Of a stretch of DNA of 41,351 nucleotides, positions 35,273 through 41,351 are shown in pieces. A model generated the notes under the pieces. The model had not been told where the DNA came from. It did no database searches and saw only the letters and a program-made list of their open reading frames with translations. The position numbers and the translations under genes are program-made. This stretch comes from an uncultured Ruminococcus sp. Its GTDB lineage: Bacteria > Bacillota > Clostridia > Oscillospirales > Acutalibacteraceae. The stretch lies in the NCBI GenBank assembly GCA_902796225.1, contig CADBOO010000081.1, positions 1-41,351 on the forward strand, given 5' to 3'. Each line of letters opens with the position of its first letter. Position 1 is the stretch's first letter.

Positions 35273-36088
35273 TTAAACAATGATCGTCACAAATTGTGAG
35301 AAGATAAAGATAACGGGCGTACAAAGCACGACTGAATCGAATCGGTCAAGCAGACCGCCGTGACCGGGCATGATCGAACCGAAATCCTTGATGCCGCACT
35401 GCCGCTTGATCACGGAGAACAGCAGGTCTCCGATAATGGAGATCGCCGAATTCAGCAGTCCGATCACGGGCAGGATCGCAAAGTTGATGGTCACGTCGCC
35501 GTAGATCAGCAGGAATACCAGACCGAACAACAGCGGTGCGATCGTACCGCCGATCACGCCGGCGACAGCGCCTTCGACGGTTTTTTTCGGGCTGATGATC
35601 GGACAGAGCTTCCGTTTACCGAAAGCGCTTCCGACAAAGTAAGCGACCGTATCGGCAATCCACGGGATACCGACGATCAGGATCACCCAAAACGAGGAAT
35701 AACGGTGAGCTACACTCGATCGTATCGCAAATGCGGACATCGATACCGACAGAAGTATCACGCCTGCAAAAGCAAAGATAACATCGTTGATATCGGTATG
35801 TTCATGATCGGCAATCGCGATGATCGCCAGGAACAGCGTAAACACAAAGTACGGTATATACCGGTAAACGGTATACGACAGCGCAGGTATCAACAGCGCG
35901 AACAGCAGGCAGGGGATCATCAGCTTCAGATTCTTATTGATCTTCTTTGCCGATAAGTATTCTCCGCACATCAGTGTGTTGGCAAGCGCGATCGCGATTG
36001 TCAGCACGATGCTGTTCATTTCACCGAAAATCAATATCGCAAGGAAGATGACGATCGCAACTCCTGCAGTTATTAACCTCGTTTTCAT
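35273..36088 (-). CDS. cdsA: Phosphatidate cytidylyltransferase
   Basis: CdsA makes CDP-diacylglycerol, precursor of membrane phospholipids, in the cytoplasmic membrane. The 271-aa protein has about eight spans, and its C-terminal signature K-R-Q-C-G-I-K-D-F-G-S-I-M-P-G-H-G-G-L-L-D-R is complete, including the metal-binding Asp residues. AGGAG precedes the ATG. It follows uppS by 23 bases and is coupled to dxr. Confidence 0.95.
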   Translation of the reverse strand: MKTRLITAGVAIVIFLAILIFGEMNSIVLTIAIALANTLMCGEYLSAKKINKNLKLMIPCLLFALLIPALSYTVYRYIPYFVFTLFLAIIAIADHEHTDINDVIFAFAGVILLSVSMSAFAIRSSVAHRYSSFWVILIVGIPWIADTVAYFVGSAFGKRKLCPIISPKKTVEGAVAGVIGGTIAPLLFGLVFLLIYGDVTINFAILPVIGLLNSAISIIGDLLFSVIKRQCGIKDFGSIMPGHGGLLDRFDSVVLCTPVIFIFSQFVTIIV

Positions 36089-36111
36089 GACTTACTTTCT
36101 CCTAAAACTCC

Positions 36112-36858
36112 TCATACTCCGCCGAACCGCCTATTGCGGTTTGCGTACTCAATCAAAGCCTGATTGAGATGTTCCTCCGTAAAATCAGGCCAGAGAACAT
36201 CCATAATGACATACTCGCTGTAAGCAGACTGCCACAGCAGGAAGTTGGAGGTGCGATGTTCTCCGCTGGGACGGATGATCAGATCCGGATCGGGCTGACC
36301 TTTCGTATACAGATAATCCGAGATCATTTGCTCGTCGATCTGATCGGCGCTGAATTTGTCATTTCTGACGTCGTCCGCTATCTTTTGGATCGCGGTGATA
36401 AGCTCTGCCCTGCCGCCGTAATTCATCGCGATATTCAGCACCATGCCTTCCCTGTCTTTAGCGATCTCTTCGTTTTCTTCCATCAATTCCAGCAGCGCAG
36501 GCGAAAAAGCAGAACGATCCCCGATGAATCTCATCACGATACAATCGTCCCTGAAATCTCTGAGCGCTTCCTCAAGATACTCCTTGAAGAGCTTCATCAG
36601 AGCGTTGATCTCTTTCTCGGGTCTGCGCCAGTTCTCGGTAGAAAACGCATAAACCGTCAGGTATTTGATGCCGATATTATTGCAATACCGGGCGATCTTG
36701 CGGAACACTTGGGCGCCGGCGGTATGTCCTGCTGATCGCGGAAGTCCGCGTTTTTTTGCCCAGCGGCCGTTTCCGTCCATGATGATACCGACATGCGCGG
36801 GCATTTCAATGCTCGAAATATCGGTATGCTCGGGCTTTTTGCGATTGAAAAAAGCCAT
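36112..36858 (-). CDS. uppS: Isoprenyl transferase (undecaprenyl diphosphate synthase)
   Basis: UppS elongates farnesyl diphosphate to undecaprenyl diphosphate, the lipid carrier for wall synthesis. The signature H-V-G-I-I-M-D-G-N-G-R-W-A-K (metal-binding Asp in M-D-G-N), the following R-x-x-G-H-x-x-G, the A-F-S-T-E-N-W-R-R motif, and the C-terminal I-R-P-S-G-E-H-R-T-S-N-F-L-L-W-Q are all present. 248 aa. It starts one base after the frr stop, so the two are tightly linked; a GGAG site lies in the last codons of frr. Confidence 0.96.
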   Translation of the reverse strand: MAFFNRKKPEHTDISSIEMPAHVGIIMDGNGRWAKKRGLPRSAGHTAGAQVFRKIARYCNNIGIKYLTVYAFSTENWRRPEKEINALMKLFKEYLEEALRDFRDDCIVMRFIGDRSAFSPALLELMEENEEIAKDREGMVLNIAMNYGGRAELITAIQKIADDVRNDKFSADQIDEQMISDYLYTKGQPDPDLIIRPSGEHRTSNFLLWQSAYSEYVIMDVLWPDFTEEHLNQALIEYANRNRRFGGV

Positions 36859-36859
36859 C

Positions 36860-37414
36860 TTAAATCTCCATGATCTCTTTCTTCTTTTTTTCAGCGACAG
36901 CGTCCACTTCCTTGATGAACTTGTCAGTAGACTTCTGGACCTTCTTTTCGCCTTCTTTCAGGTCGTCCTCGGTCAGATCGCCGTCTTTCTTCATCTTCTT
37001 GAGTTTTTCGATGGTATCACGGCGGACGTTGCGGATCTGAACCTTGCTGTCCTCGGCGATATGGGCGATATCTTTGGCGATCTCTTTACGCTTATCCTCT
37101 GTCAGCGGCGGGAAGATCAGACGGATGATCTTGCCGTCATTCTGAGGATTGATGCCGACATCCGACATCTGGATCGCTTTTTCGATCTTTCTGAGGATGG
37201 AAGCATCCCACGGCTGGATCGTAAGGGTACGCGCCTCGGTCACAGATACTGCGGCAAGCTGGTTGATCGGCGTAGGGGTGCCGTAGTAATCGACGTTGAC
37301 CTTTTCCAGTACGGCGGGATTTGCTCTGCCGGCACGGATGGTCTTATACTCGTCGACAAGATGGTCAATGCGGCGCTGCATGCGCTCATCGTTCTTTTTT
37401 AATACCTCTTTCAT
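36860..37414 (-). CDS. frr: Ribosome recycling factor
   Basis: RRF splits the post-termination ribosome with EF-G. The 184-aa sequence shows the typical features: the R-A-G-R-A-N-P segment, the domain II piece with Y-Y-G-T-P-T-P-I-N-Q-L-A, P-W-D, I-R-L-x-x-P-P-L-T-E-x-x-R, and a long charged helix with R-N-V-R-R-D. AAGGAGG precedes the ATG; the gap to pyrH is 22 bases. Confidence 0.97.
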   Translation of the reverse strand: MKEVLKKNDERMQRRIDHLVDEYKTIRAGRANPAVLEKVNVDYYGTPTPINQLAAVSVTEARTLTIQPWDASILRKIEKAIQMSDVGINPQNDGKIIRLIFPPLTEDKRKEIAKDIAHIAEDSKVQIRNVRRDTIEKLKKMKKDGDLTEDDLKEGEKKVQKSTDKFIKEVDAVAEKKKKEIMEI

Positions 37415-37436
37415 GGGAGTTCCTCCTTAATGTCAA

Positions 37437-38144
37437 TTAATTACAAACAAGTGTTCCGACGCCTGTGTTGCATACAGACGTATAAATATTCTCGGGATCC
37501 TTGATGCTGAATACCATCAGCGCGATGTTGTTATCCTTACAGATCGCAGCGGCAGTGGAGTCGATGACCTTCAGATCCTTTTCCAGAACCTCCTGGAAGG
37601 ACAGACTCTCATAGCGGACGGCGTCGGGACAGGTATTCGGATCTTTGTCATACACGCCGTCGACCAGCGTTGCCTTGAGGATGATCTCAGCCTCGATCTC
37701 TGCCGCACGCAGCGCAGCGGCGGTATCGGTCGAGAAGAACGGATTGCCTGTGCCGCAGCCGAAAATCACGACTCTTCCCTTTTCCAGATGGCGCACGGCC
37801 TTGTTGCGAAGATAAGGCTCAGCCACCTGACGCATGGTGATCGCCGTCTGGACGCGAACGTCGACGCCGATCTGCTCCAGCGCGTCCGCGACGCCGAGCG
37901 CGTTGATCGCAGTCGCGAGCATCCCCATATGGTCGGCTCTTGTACGATCCATTTTTCCGCTGGTGCGTCCGCGCCAGAAGTTGCCGCCGCCGACAACGAT
38001 CGCGACCTGAACGCCCTGTTCGGTAAGCTTTTTGATCGGCTCACAGATGGAAAGGACCGTATCAAAATCGATTCCGTTCTTTTGATCTCCGGCAAGTGAT
38101 TCACCGGATAGTTTCAGTAGAATACGTTTATAATTCGGTTTCAT
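37437..38144 (-). CDS. pyrH: UMP kinase
   Basis: PyrH phosphorylates UMP to UDP as a hexameric amino acid kinase-fold enzyme. The motifs [27 protein letters not shown], and [19 protein letters not shown] are intact; 235 aa. Together with upp elsewhere in the window it handles UMP supply. A GGAG site lies nine bases before the ATG. It has its own promoter at 38181-38209, downstream of the tsf terminator. Confidence 0.97.
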   Translation of the reverse strand: MKPNYKRILLKLSGESLAGDQKNGIDFDTVLSICEPIKKLTEQGVQVAIVVGGGNFWRGRTSGKMDRTRADHMGMLATAINALGVADALEQIGVDVRVQTAITMRQVAEPYLRNKAVRHLEKGRVVIFGCGTGNPFFSTDTAAALRAAEIEAEIILKATLVDGVYDKDPNTCPDAVRYESLSFQEVLEKDLKVIDSTAAAICKDNNIALMVFSIKDPENIYTSVCNTGVGTLVCN

Positions 38145-38180
38145 TGCATATCACTCCACATTACATTCATACTTATAGAT

Positions 38181-38209
38181 ATTTTACTACAAATCGTGAT
38201 TTTTGTAAA
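38181..38209 (-). promoter_or_regulatory. Candidate promoter of the pyrH-to-polC operon
   Basis: Minus strand: -35 TTTACA (38209-38204), 17-bp spacer, -10 TAAAAT (38186-38181). It lies in the 250-base gap between tsf and pyrH, which is otherwise AT-rich and noncoding. Confidence 0.6.
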
Positions 38210-38305
38210 GGTAGTTTTATCAAAAGTCACAATAATTAACCGACAAATATTCGATGTTAAATTATTGGATAATGCACAAAAAGTATTAATAGAGTGTAAA
38301 TTCAC

Positions 38306-38324
38306 AGCAATTGTCCCAATTGCT
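38306..38324. repeat. Inverted repeat in the tsf-pyrH gap
   Basis: Perfect 8-bp arms AGCAATTG / CAATTGCT separated by three bases. It lies about 100 bases upstream of the candidate pyrH promoter and just past the tsf terminator. It could be an operator; no family is recognised. Confidence 0.4.
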
Positions 38325-38348
38325 ACGGCGCGGTCTGCGAAATGACAT

Positions 38349-38380
38349 AAAAAACGGGAGCAGATTTCTCTGCTCCCGTT
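38349..38380 (-). terminator. Terminator of rpsB-tsf
   Basis: Twelve-bp stem AACGGGAGCAGA (38353-38364) / TCTGCTCCCGTT (38369-38380) with a four-base loop and a six-T tract on the minus strand. It separates the rpsB-tsf transcript from pyrH and is almost a copy of the amylase terminator. Confidence 0.9.
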
Positions 38381-38394
38381 CATGGATCAAACGA

Positions 38395-39318
38395 TTATTT
38401 TACCATGCTGGCAACTTCTGCCGCAAAGTCATCCTGTCTTTTCTCGATGCCTTCGCCCTTTTCAAAGCGAACGAACTTCTTGACAGCGATAGAACCGCCG
38501 AGCTTCTTTGCAGTAGCTTCGGTGTACTTGCCGACTGTCATAGAGCTGTCCTTGACGAATTCCTGATCGATAAGGCAGTTTTCCTTATAATACTTGCCGA
38601 TCTTACCTTCGACGATCTTGCCGAGAACCTGCTCGGGCTTGTTCGCCATCTTGGGATCGTTCTTCATCTGATCGATCATGATGCTCTTTTCATGCTCGAT
38701 GACCTCAGCGGGTACGGAATCCTTATCAAGATACTGGGTGTTCAGCGCTGCGATCTGCATCGCGATATCCTTGCCGTACGCTACGAACTCGGGGTTGGCA
38801 GCGTCGATATCGGTGTCAAAGTTGACAAGAACGCCGATCTTGCCGCCTGCGTGTACATATGCAACGCAAGCGCCGTCGATCTTCTCAAAGCGGCGGATCT
38901 TGATGTTCTCGCCGATGGTGAGGACTTTCTCCTGCAGCAGCTCGGCAACGGTCATCTCGGAACCGTCTGCCTTGAGCGCCAGCAGAGCGTCTACGTCGGC
39001 GGGGCTGTTCTTGAGAACAGTCATAGCACAGGTCTTGACAAACGCCTGGAAATCAGCGTTTTTCGCAACGAAGTCGGTTTCGGCATTGACCTCGATCACA
39101 ACACCGGCGGTGTTATCATCAGCGGTAATCGCCATCGCAACGCCTTCCGCAGCGATACGGTCAGCCTTTTTCGCCTGCTTGGCAAGGCCCTGTTTTCTTA
39201 ATACGTCAATAGCGGCTTCCATGTCGCCGTTAGCCTCGGTGAGAGCCTTTTTGCAGTCCATCATACCGCAGCCGGTCTTCTCGCGAAGCGCCTTTACATC
39301 CTGAGCTGTAAATGCCAT
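38395..39318 (-). CDS. tsf: Elongation factor Ts
   Basis: EF-Ts is the nucleotide exchange factor of EF-Tu. The N-terminal UBA-like region with L-R-E-K-T-G-C-G-M-M-D-C-K-K-A-L, the core T-D-F-V-A-K-N motif, and the C-terminal dimerisation part with D-Q-E-F-V-K-D are present. 307 aa is within the normal range. AAGGA lies upstream of the ATG. It follows rpsB after a 139-base gap that holds two heptanucleotide repeat arrays, and is followed by a strong terminator. Confidence 0.98.
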   Translation of the reverse strand: MAFTAQDVKALREKTGCGMMDCKKALTEANGDMEAAIDVLRKQGLAKQAKKADRIAAEGVAMAITADDNTAGVVIEVNAETDFVAKNADFQAFVKTCAMTVLKNSPADVDALLALKADGSEMTVAELLQEKVLTIGENIKIRRFEKIDGACVAYVHAGGKIGVLVNFDTDIDAANPEFVAYGKDIAMQIAALNTQYLDKDSVPAEVIEHEKSIMIDQMKNDPKMANKPEQVLGKIVEGKIGKYYKENCLIDQEFVKDSSMTVGKYTEATAKKLGGSIAVKKFVRFEKGEGIEKRQDDFAAEVASMVK

Positions 39319-39360
39319 AATTATACAAATCCTTCCTGATTATTTCGATTAATGAACGAA

Positions 39361-39390
39361 GGATAACGGATAAAGGATAATGGATAACGG
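39361..39390. repeat. Heptanucleotide tandem array GGATAAN
   Basis: Four exact-length 7-base units, GGATAAC, GGATAAA, GGATAAT and GGATAAC, followed by GG. The array lies between rpsB and tsf and is separated from a second array at 39424-39454 by a GC-rich hairpin (GGCAG-GCG-CTGCC). Confidence 0.85.
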
Positions 39391-39423
39391 TAAATGGCAG
39401 GCGCTGCCCGCACCCGTATTCCA

Positions 39424-39454
39424 ATTCCTAATTCCTAATTCCTCATTCCTAATT
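39424..39454. repeat. Heptanucleotide tandem array ATTCCTN
   Basis: Units ATTCCTA, ATTCCTA, ATTCCTC, ATTCCTA, then ATT, preceded by the degenerate unit ATTCCA. The array ends just before the rpsB stop codon. With the GGATAAN array it forms a compact repeat element of about 95 bases that does not look like ordinary intergenic DNA. Confidence 0.85.
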
Positions 39455-39457
39455 ATA

Positions 39458-40201
39458 TTACTCTTCTACGATATCAGCGGCGTCTTCTGCGGGTTCTTCA
39501 ACGGCAGCAGCACCCATCTGACCTTCTTTGCCCTCGATGATCGCATCAGCCATCGCGCCTGCGATCAGCTTGACGGCACGGATCGCGTCGTCATTACCGG
39601 GGATGATATAATCGACATCGTCGGGATCACAGTTTGTGTCGACGATTGCAACGATCGGGATACCGAGCTTCTTTGCTTCGGCAACAGCAATCTTCTCTTT
39701 TCTCGGGTCAACGATAAAGAGAGCGCCGGGCATCTCGGACATTTCCTTGATACCGCCGAGGAACTTCTCGAGCTTTTCGATCTCAAGGTTGAGCTTGATA
39801 ACTTCCTTCTTGGGCAGCAGATCAAACGTGCCGTCCTCTTCCATGGTGCGAAGCTGCTTCAAACGGGCAATTCTTCTGCGGATGGTGGTGAAGTTGGTGA
39901 GCATGCCGCCCAGCCATCTTGCGTTTACATAGAAAGCGCCTGCACGGGTAGCTTCGTCCTTAACAGACTCCATCGCCTGCTTCTTTGTACCGACAAAAAG
40001 AACGCTTTTGCCTTCCATGGATAACTCTTTGACGAAATTGTAAGCCTCGTCAAGCTTGACAACGGTCTTCTGCAGGTCGATGATGTAGATACCGTTGCGC
40101 TCGGTGAAGATGTACGGAGCCATCTTAGGGTTCCATCTTCTAGTCTGGTGACCGAAGTGAACGCCGGCCTCCAGAAGCTGTTTCATAGAAACGACTGACA
40201 T
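39458..40201 (-). CDS. rpsB: 30S ribosomal protein S2
   Basis: S2 is a late-assembling small-subunit protein. The sequence starts with the typical [19 protein letters not shown], and contains [17 protein letters not shown] and the C-terminal I-V-D-T-N-C-D-P-D motif. The 247 aa end in a short acidic/Ala-rich tail. AAGGAGG precedes the ATG. The transcript has a structured leader of about 105 bases (40202-40309) and a good promoter. Confidence 0.98.
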   Translation of the reverse strand: MSVVSMKQLLEAGVHFGHQTRRWNPKMAPYIFTERNGIYIIDLQKTVVKLDEAYNFVKELSMEGKSVLFVGTKKQAMESVKDEATRAGAFYVNARWLGGMLTNFTTIRRRIARLKQLRTMEEDGTFDLLPKKEVIKLNLEIEKLEKFLGGIKEMSEMPGALFIVDPRKEKIAVAEAKKLGIPIVAIVDTNCDPDDVDYIIPGNDDAIRAVKLIAGAMADAIIEGKEGQMGAAAVEEPAEDAADIVEE

Positions 40202-40309
40202 AATGTAACCTCCTTAGGTTTAACCTCCGTTGAGGTCGGTTTTTTGACAGGAAAATCGCGGAAAACACACCGCAACACCCTACTGTCAGACCTCAAACGT
40301 GCGTAATGC
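40202..40309 (-). promoter_or_regulatory. Structured 5' leader of rpsB
   Basis: In transcript order the leader can form a stem TGACAG...CTGTCA enclosing GCGG...CCGC, then ACCTC-AACG-GAGGT, and finally AACCT-AAGG-AGGTT, which would occupy the true AAGGAGG ribosome-binding site. This layout fits an autoregulatory leader of a ribosomal protein operon; no known Rfam family is recognised with confidence. Confidence 0.45.
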
Positions 40310-40315
40310 CTGAAT

Positions 40316-40344
40316 ATTATACAATATAAAAACAAAAAAATCAA
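40316..40344 (-). promoter_or_regulatory. Sigma-A-type promoter of rpsB-tsf
   Basis: Minus strand: -35 TTGATT (40344-40339), 17-bp spacer, perfect -10 TATAAT (40321-40316). The -35 hexamer is part of the 3' arm of the upstream gene's terminator. Confidence 0.75.
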
Positions 40345-40370
40345 GCATTTTTCTGATCAAATGCTTGATT
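40334..40370 (-). terminator. Terminator of the SleB-like gene
   Basis: Twelve-bp perfect stem AATCAAGCATTT (40339-40350) / AAATGCTTGATT (40359-40370) with an eight-base loop, followed on the minus strand by seven T residues. It overlaps the rpsB promoter. Confidence 0.88.
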
Positions 40371-40399
40371 TTCTTACTGTATTTGTTTGTGATCTGCAA

Positions 40400-41257
40400 T
40401 TAATAGCAGTCGAAGAATCTCTGGTAGCCGTAAGAGCATACATAAATCTGAGATTCATGCCATTCGCTGGTGCAGATATCAGACGCGTAGAATACCTGGA
40501 TCCTATGCTGGACAGCGGAGCCGCCCTGATCAAAGATATATCTGACGACCTCTTTACAAGTCTCGGTAGGAGTGATAGAAGTCGAACCGTAGTAGCCGTT
40601 GGAACGGATAACATCAGCAACACTGCTGTAGTTACCGGCGACGTAAGTATCTCTGATACACTGTGCGACAAGCGCCATACCGGTATAGCCGGTATAGCCG
40701 GCTTCGCCCATAACCATGCGCTCGCAGTACTCTCTCTCTTCGTCAGTCATGGAAACCACACAGCCTGAGTAGCTGGCATCAGGGTTATCAATACCCATCA
40801 AAAAGCCTGCTGCAGGAGTTGCACTGCTGCCGTCGGGATCAGAGTCCTCGTCGTTCTCGTCTGTAGTTGAGCTGCTTTCAGCGGATTCGTCATCAGAGTC
40901 CTGCTCGTCGTCTGTTTCAGGCTCGGTAGCAGTTGTCTCTTCATCCGAAGCTTCCTCGGCCTCTGTAGGCGCCTCGGTCGCTTCTTCTGTCTCTTCCTCC
41001 TGAGCGATGATGGCAAGCTGCTCGTCTACTGCAACCTGAGCCTCTTTTTTCGCCGCATCAATGGCGATCGCTCTCTGGATGAGTTCTGCATCCTCCGCTG
41101 AGGATATATGATCTGTTATTTTGTCTTCTGTTTCTGTTTTGTTGGTATCACTTGCAGCTCCTACTACAGGTGCGAGAAAAAGAGCGTTGGTAAAAAGCAA
41201 AGCGATGCAAAGACTGAGCGTAAAGAATCGAGTAGATTTCTTCATTACTTTACTCAT
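40400..41257 (-). CDS. Secreted SleB/CwlJ-like cell wall hydrolase with acidic linker
   Basis: The 285-aa protein has a signal peptide (residues 1-35, V-V-G-A-A), a charged helical region (about 40-85), a very acidic Glu/Asp/Thr/Ser linker (about 86-142), and a C-terminal Hydrolase_2 domain (about 170-285). The catalytic-type glutamate is E185 in M-G-E-A-G-Y-T-G, aligning with the G-E-A motif of SleB/CwlJ lytic transglycosylases that open spore cortex or vegetative peptidoglycan. The linker suggests a wall- or surface-exposed enzyme rather than a forespore protein, so a vegetative role is as likely as germination. Four cysteines (166, 178, and two near the end) could form disulfides. AAAGGAGG lies seven bases before the ATG. 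Confidence 0.85.
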   Translation of the reverse strand: MSKVMKKSTRFFTLSLCIALLFTNALFLAPVVGAASDTNKTETEDKITDHISSAEDAELIQRAIAIDAAKKEAQVAVDEQLAIIAQEEETEEATEAPTEAEEASDEETTATEPETDDEQDSDDESAESSSTTDENDEDSDPDGSSATPAAGFLMGIDNPDASYSGCVVSMTDEEREYCERMVMGEAGYTGYTGMALVAQCIRDTYVAGNYSSVADVIRSNGYYGSTSITPTETCKEVVRYIFDQGGSAVQHRIQVFYASDICTSEWHESQIYVCSYGYQRFFDCY

Positions 41258-41351
41258 TTTTCTGCCTCCTTTAATAGTAATCTATCGGTGATCCGAAAGT
41301 GAAATTGACGCAGTTATGGCATAGCCGCGTTTCATTTCGTGTCCTATTTAA
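41258..41351 (-). promoter_or_regulatory. Structured leader upstream of the SleB-like gene, cut by the window edge
   Basis: The leader can form a hairpin with nested pairs GAAAT/ATTTC and ACGC/GCGT, followed by TCGG-ATCA-CCGA, before the ribosome-binding site. The promoter is not in the window. It does not match the conserved parts of the common c-di-AMP or c-di-GMP riboswitches that I can recall. Confidence 0.35.

Noticed and set aside
34116..35324. Longer dxr start at 35324
   Set aside because: The extension overlaps cdsA and is out of character for the family; the ATG at 35261 gives the canonical N-terminus.
39361..39454. CRISPR array or insertion sequence between rpsB and tsf
   Set aside because: Seven-base contiguous repeats without spacers, no transposase and no long terminal inverted repeats; best described as short tandem repeats.
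41258..41351. c-di-AMP (ydaO) or c-di-GMP riboswitch before the SleB-like gene
   Set aside because: The conserved CAGCTAAC-type block of ydaO and the core of c-di-GMP aptamers are not seen in the visible part. The element is truncated by the window, so it is listed only as an unclassified structured leader.

Overview
The window looks like a chromosomal segment of a Gram-positive, starch-degrading gut clostridium, most likely an Oscillospiraceae member close to Ruminococcus bromii. Support comes from PolC-type replicase, the Firmicutes-type rpsB-tsf-pyrH-frr-uppS-cdsA-dxr-rseP-ispG-polC order, strong GGAGG ribosome-binding sites, many TTGACA/TATAAT promoters with 17-bp spacers, a SleB-like wall hydrolase, and above all a secreted GH13 alpha-amylase carrying a dockerin, the hallmark of amylosome-type starch complexes. 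The species call is inference; no rRNA is present.

Layout. 1-3.3 kb: the 3'-truncated end of a tRNA-Leu(CAA) gene, a small acidic protein, and a leftward operon tsaE-tsaB-rpiB-upp-lipoprotein (tRNA t6A synthesis, pentose phosphate, uracil salvage). 3.4-6.9 kb: rodA rightward, then leftward cdaA-cdaR (c-di-AMP synthesis and its regulator). 6.9-11.3 kb: leftward asd-dapA-dapB (lysine/diaminopimelate), followed across a hairpin by a Se/S-carrier-like protein and a class V aminotransferase of the cysteine desulfurase type. 11.3-13.5 kb: queA-tgt (queuosine). 13.5-17.9 kb: two full-length paralogous secreted ricin/FN3-like proteins and a truncated third copy. 18-22.6 kb: yajC, a TIGR04086-type membrane protein, an RluA-type pseudouridine synthase, a DUF1294 protein, a GHL10/DigH-like glycosidase and mtaB. 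22.6-27.3 kb: the dockerin amylase and an AI-2E-family membrane protein. 27.3-40.3 kb: the long leftward housekeeping block from rpsB to polC. 40.4-41.3 kb: a SleB-like hydrolase with an acidic linker.

How it works together. The housekeeping genes serve translation (rpsB, tsf, frr, tsaB/E, mtaB, queA, tgt), envelope building (uppS, cdsA, rodA, dap genes, cdaA/cdaR, rseP) and isoprenoid precursors (dxr, ispG). tsaB/tsaE and mtaB act on the same nucleotide: t6A37 is made, then methylthiolated to ms2t6A37. The accessory layer is extracellular: amylase, the ricin/FN3 family, GHL10 protein, lipoprotein and wall hydrolase.

Most notable observations: the three-copy ricin/FN3 family with a shared C-terminal tail of the form Y-Y-x-P-G...F at the very end of each protein; the amylase with an internal dockerin; two places where a terminator-like hairpin carries the next gene's Shine-Dalgarno in its 3' arm; an rseP homologue whose only well-placed start is a non-canonical ATT/ATC; two heptanucleotide tandem arrays wedged between rpsB and tsf; and near-identical terminators behind the amylase and tsf. 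There is no CRISPR array, prophage or insertion sequence, and no gene-free stretch above 300 bases.
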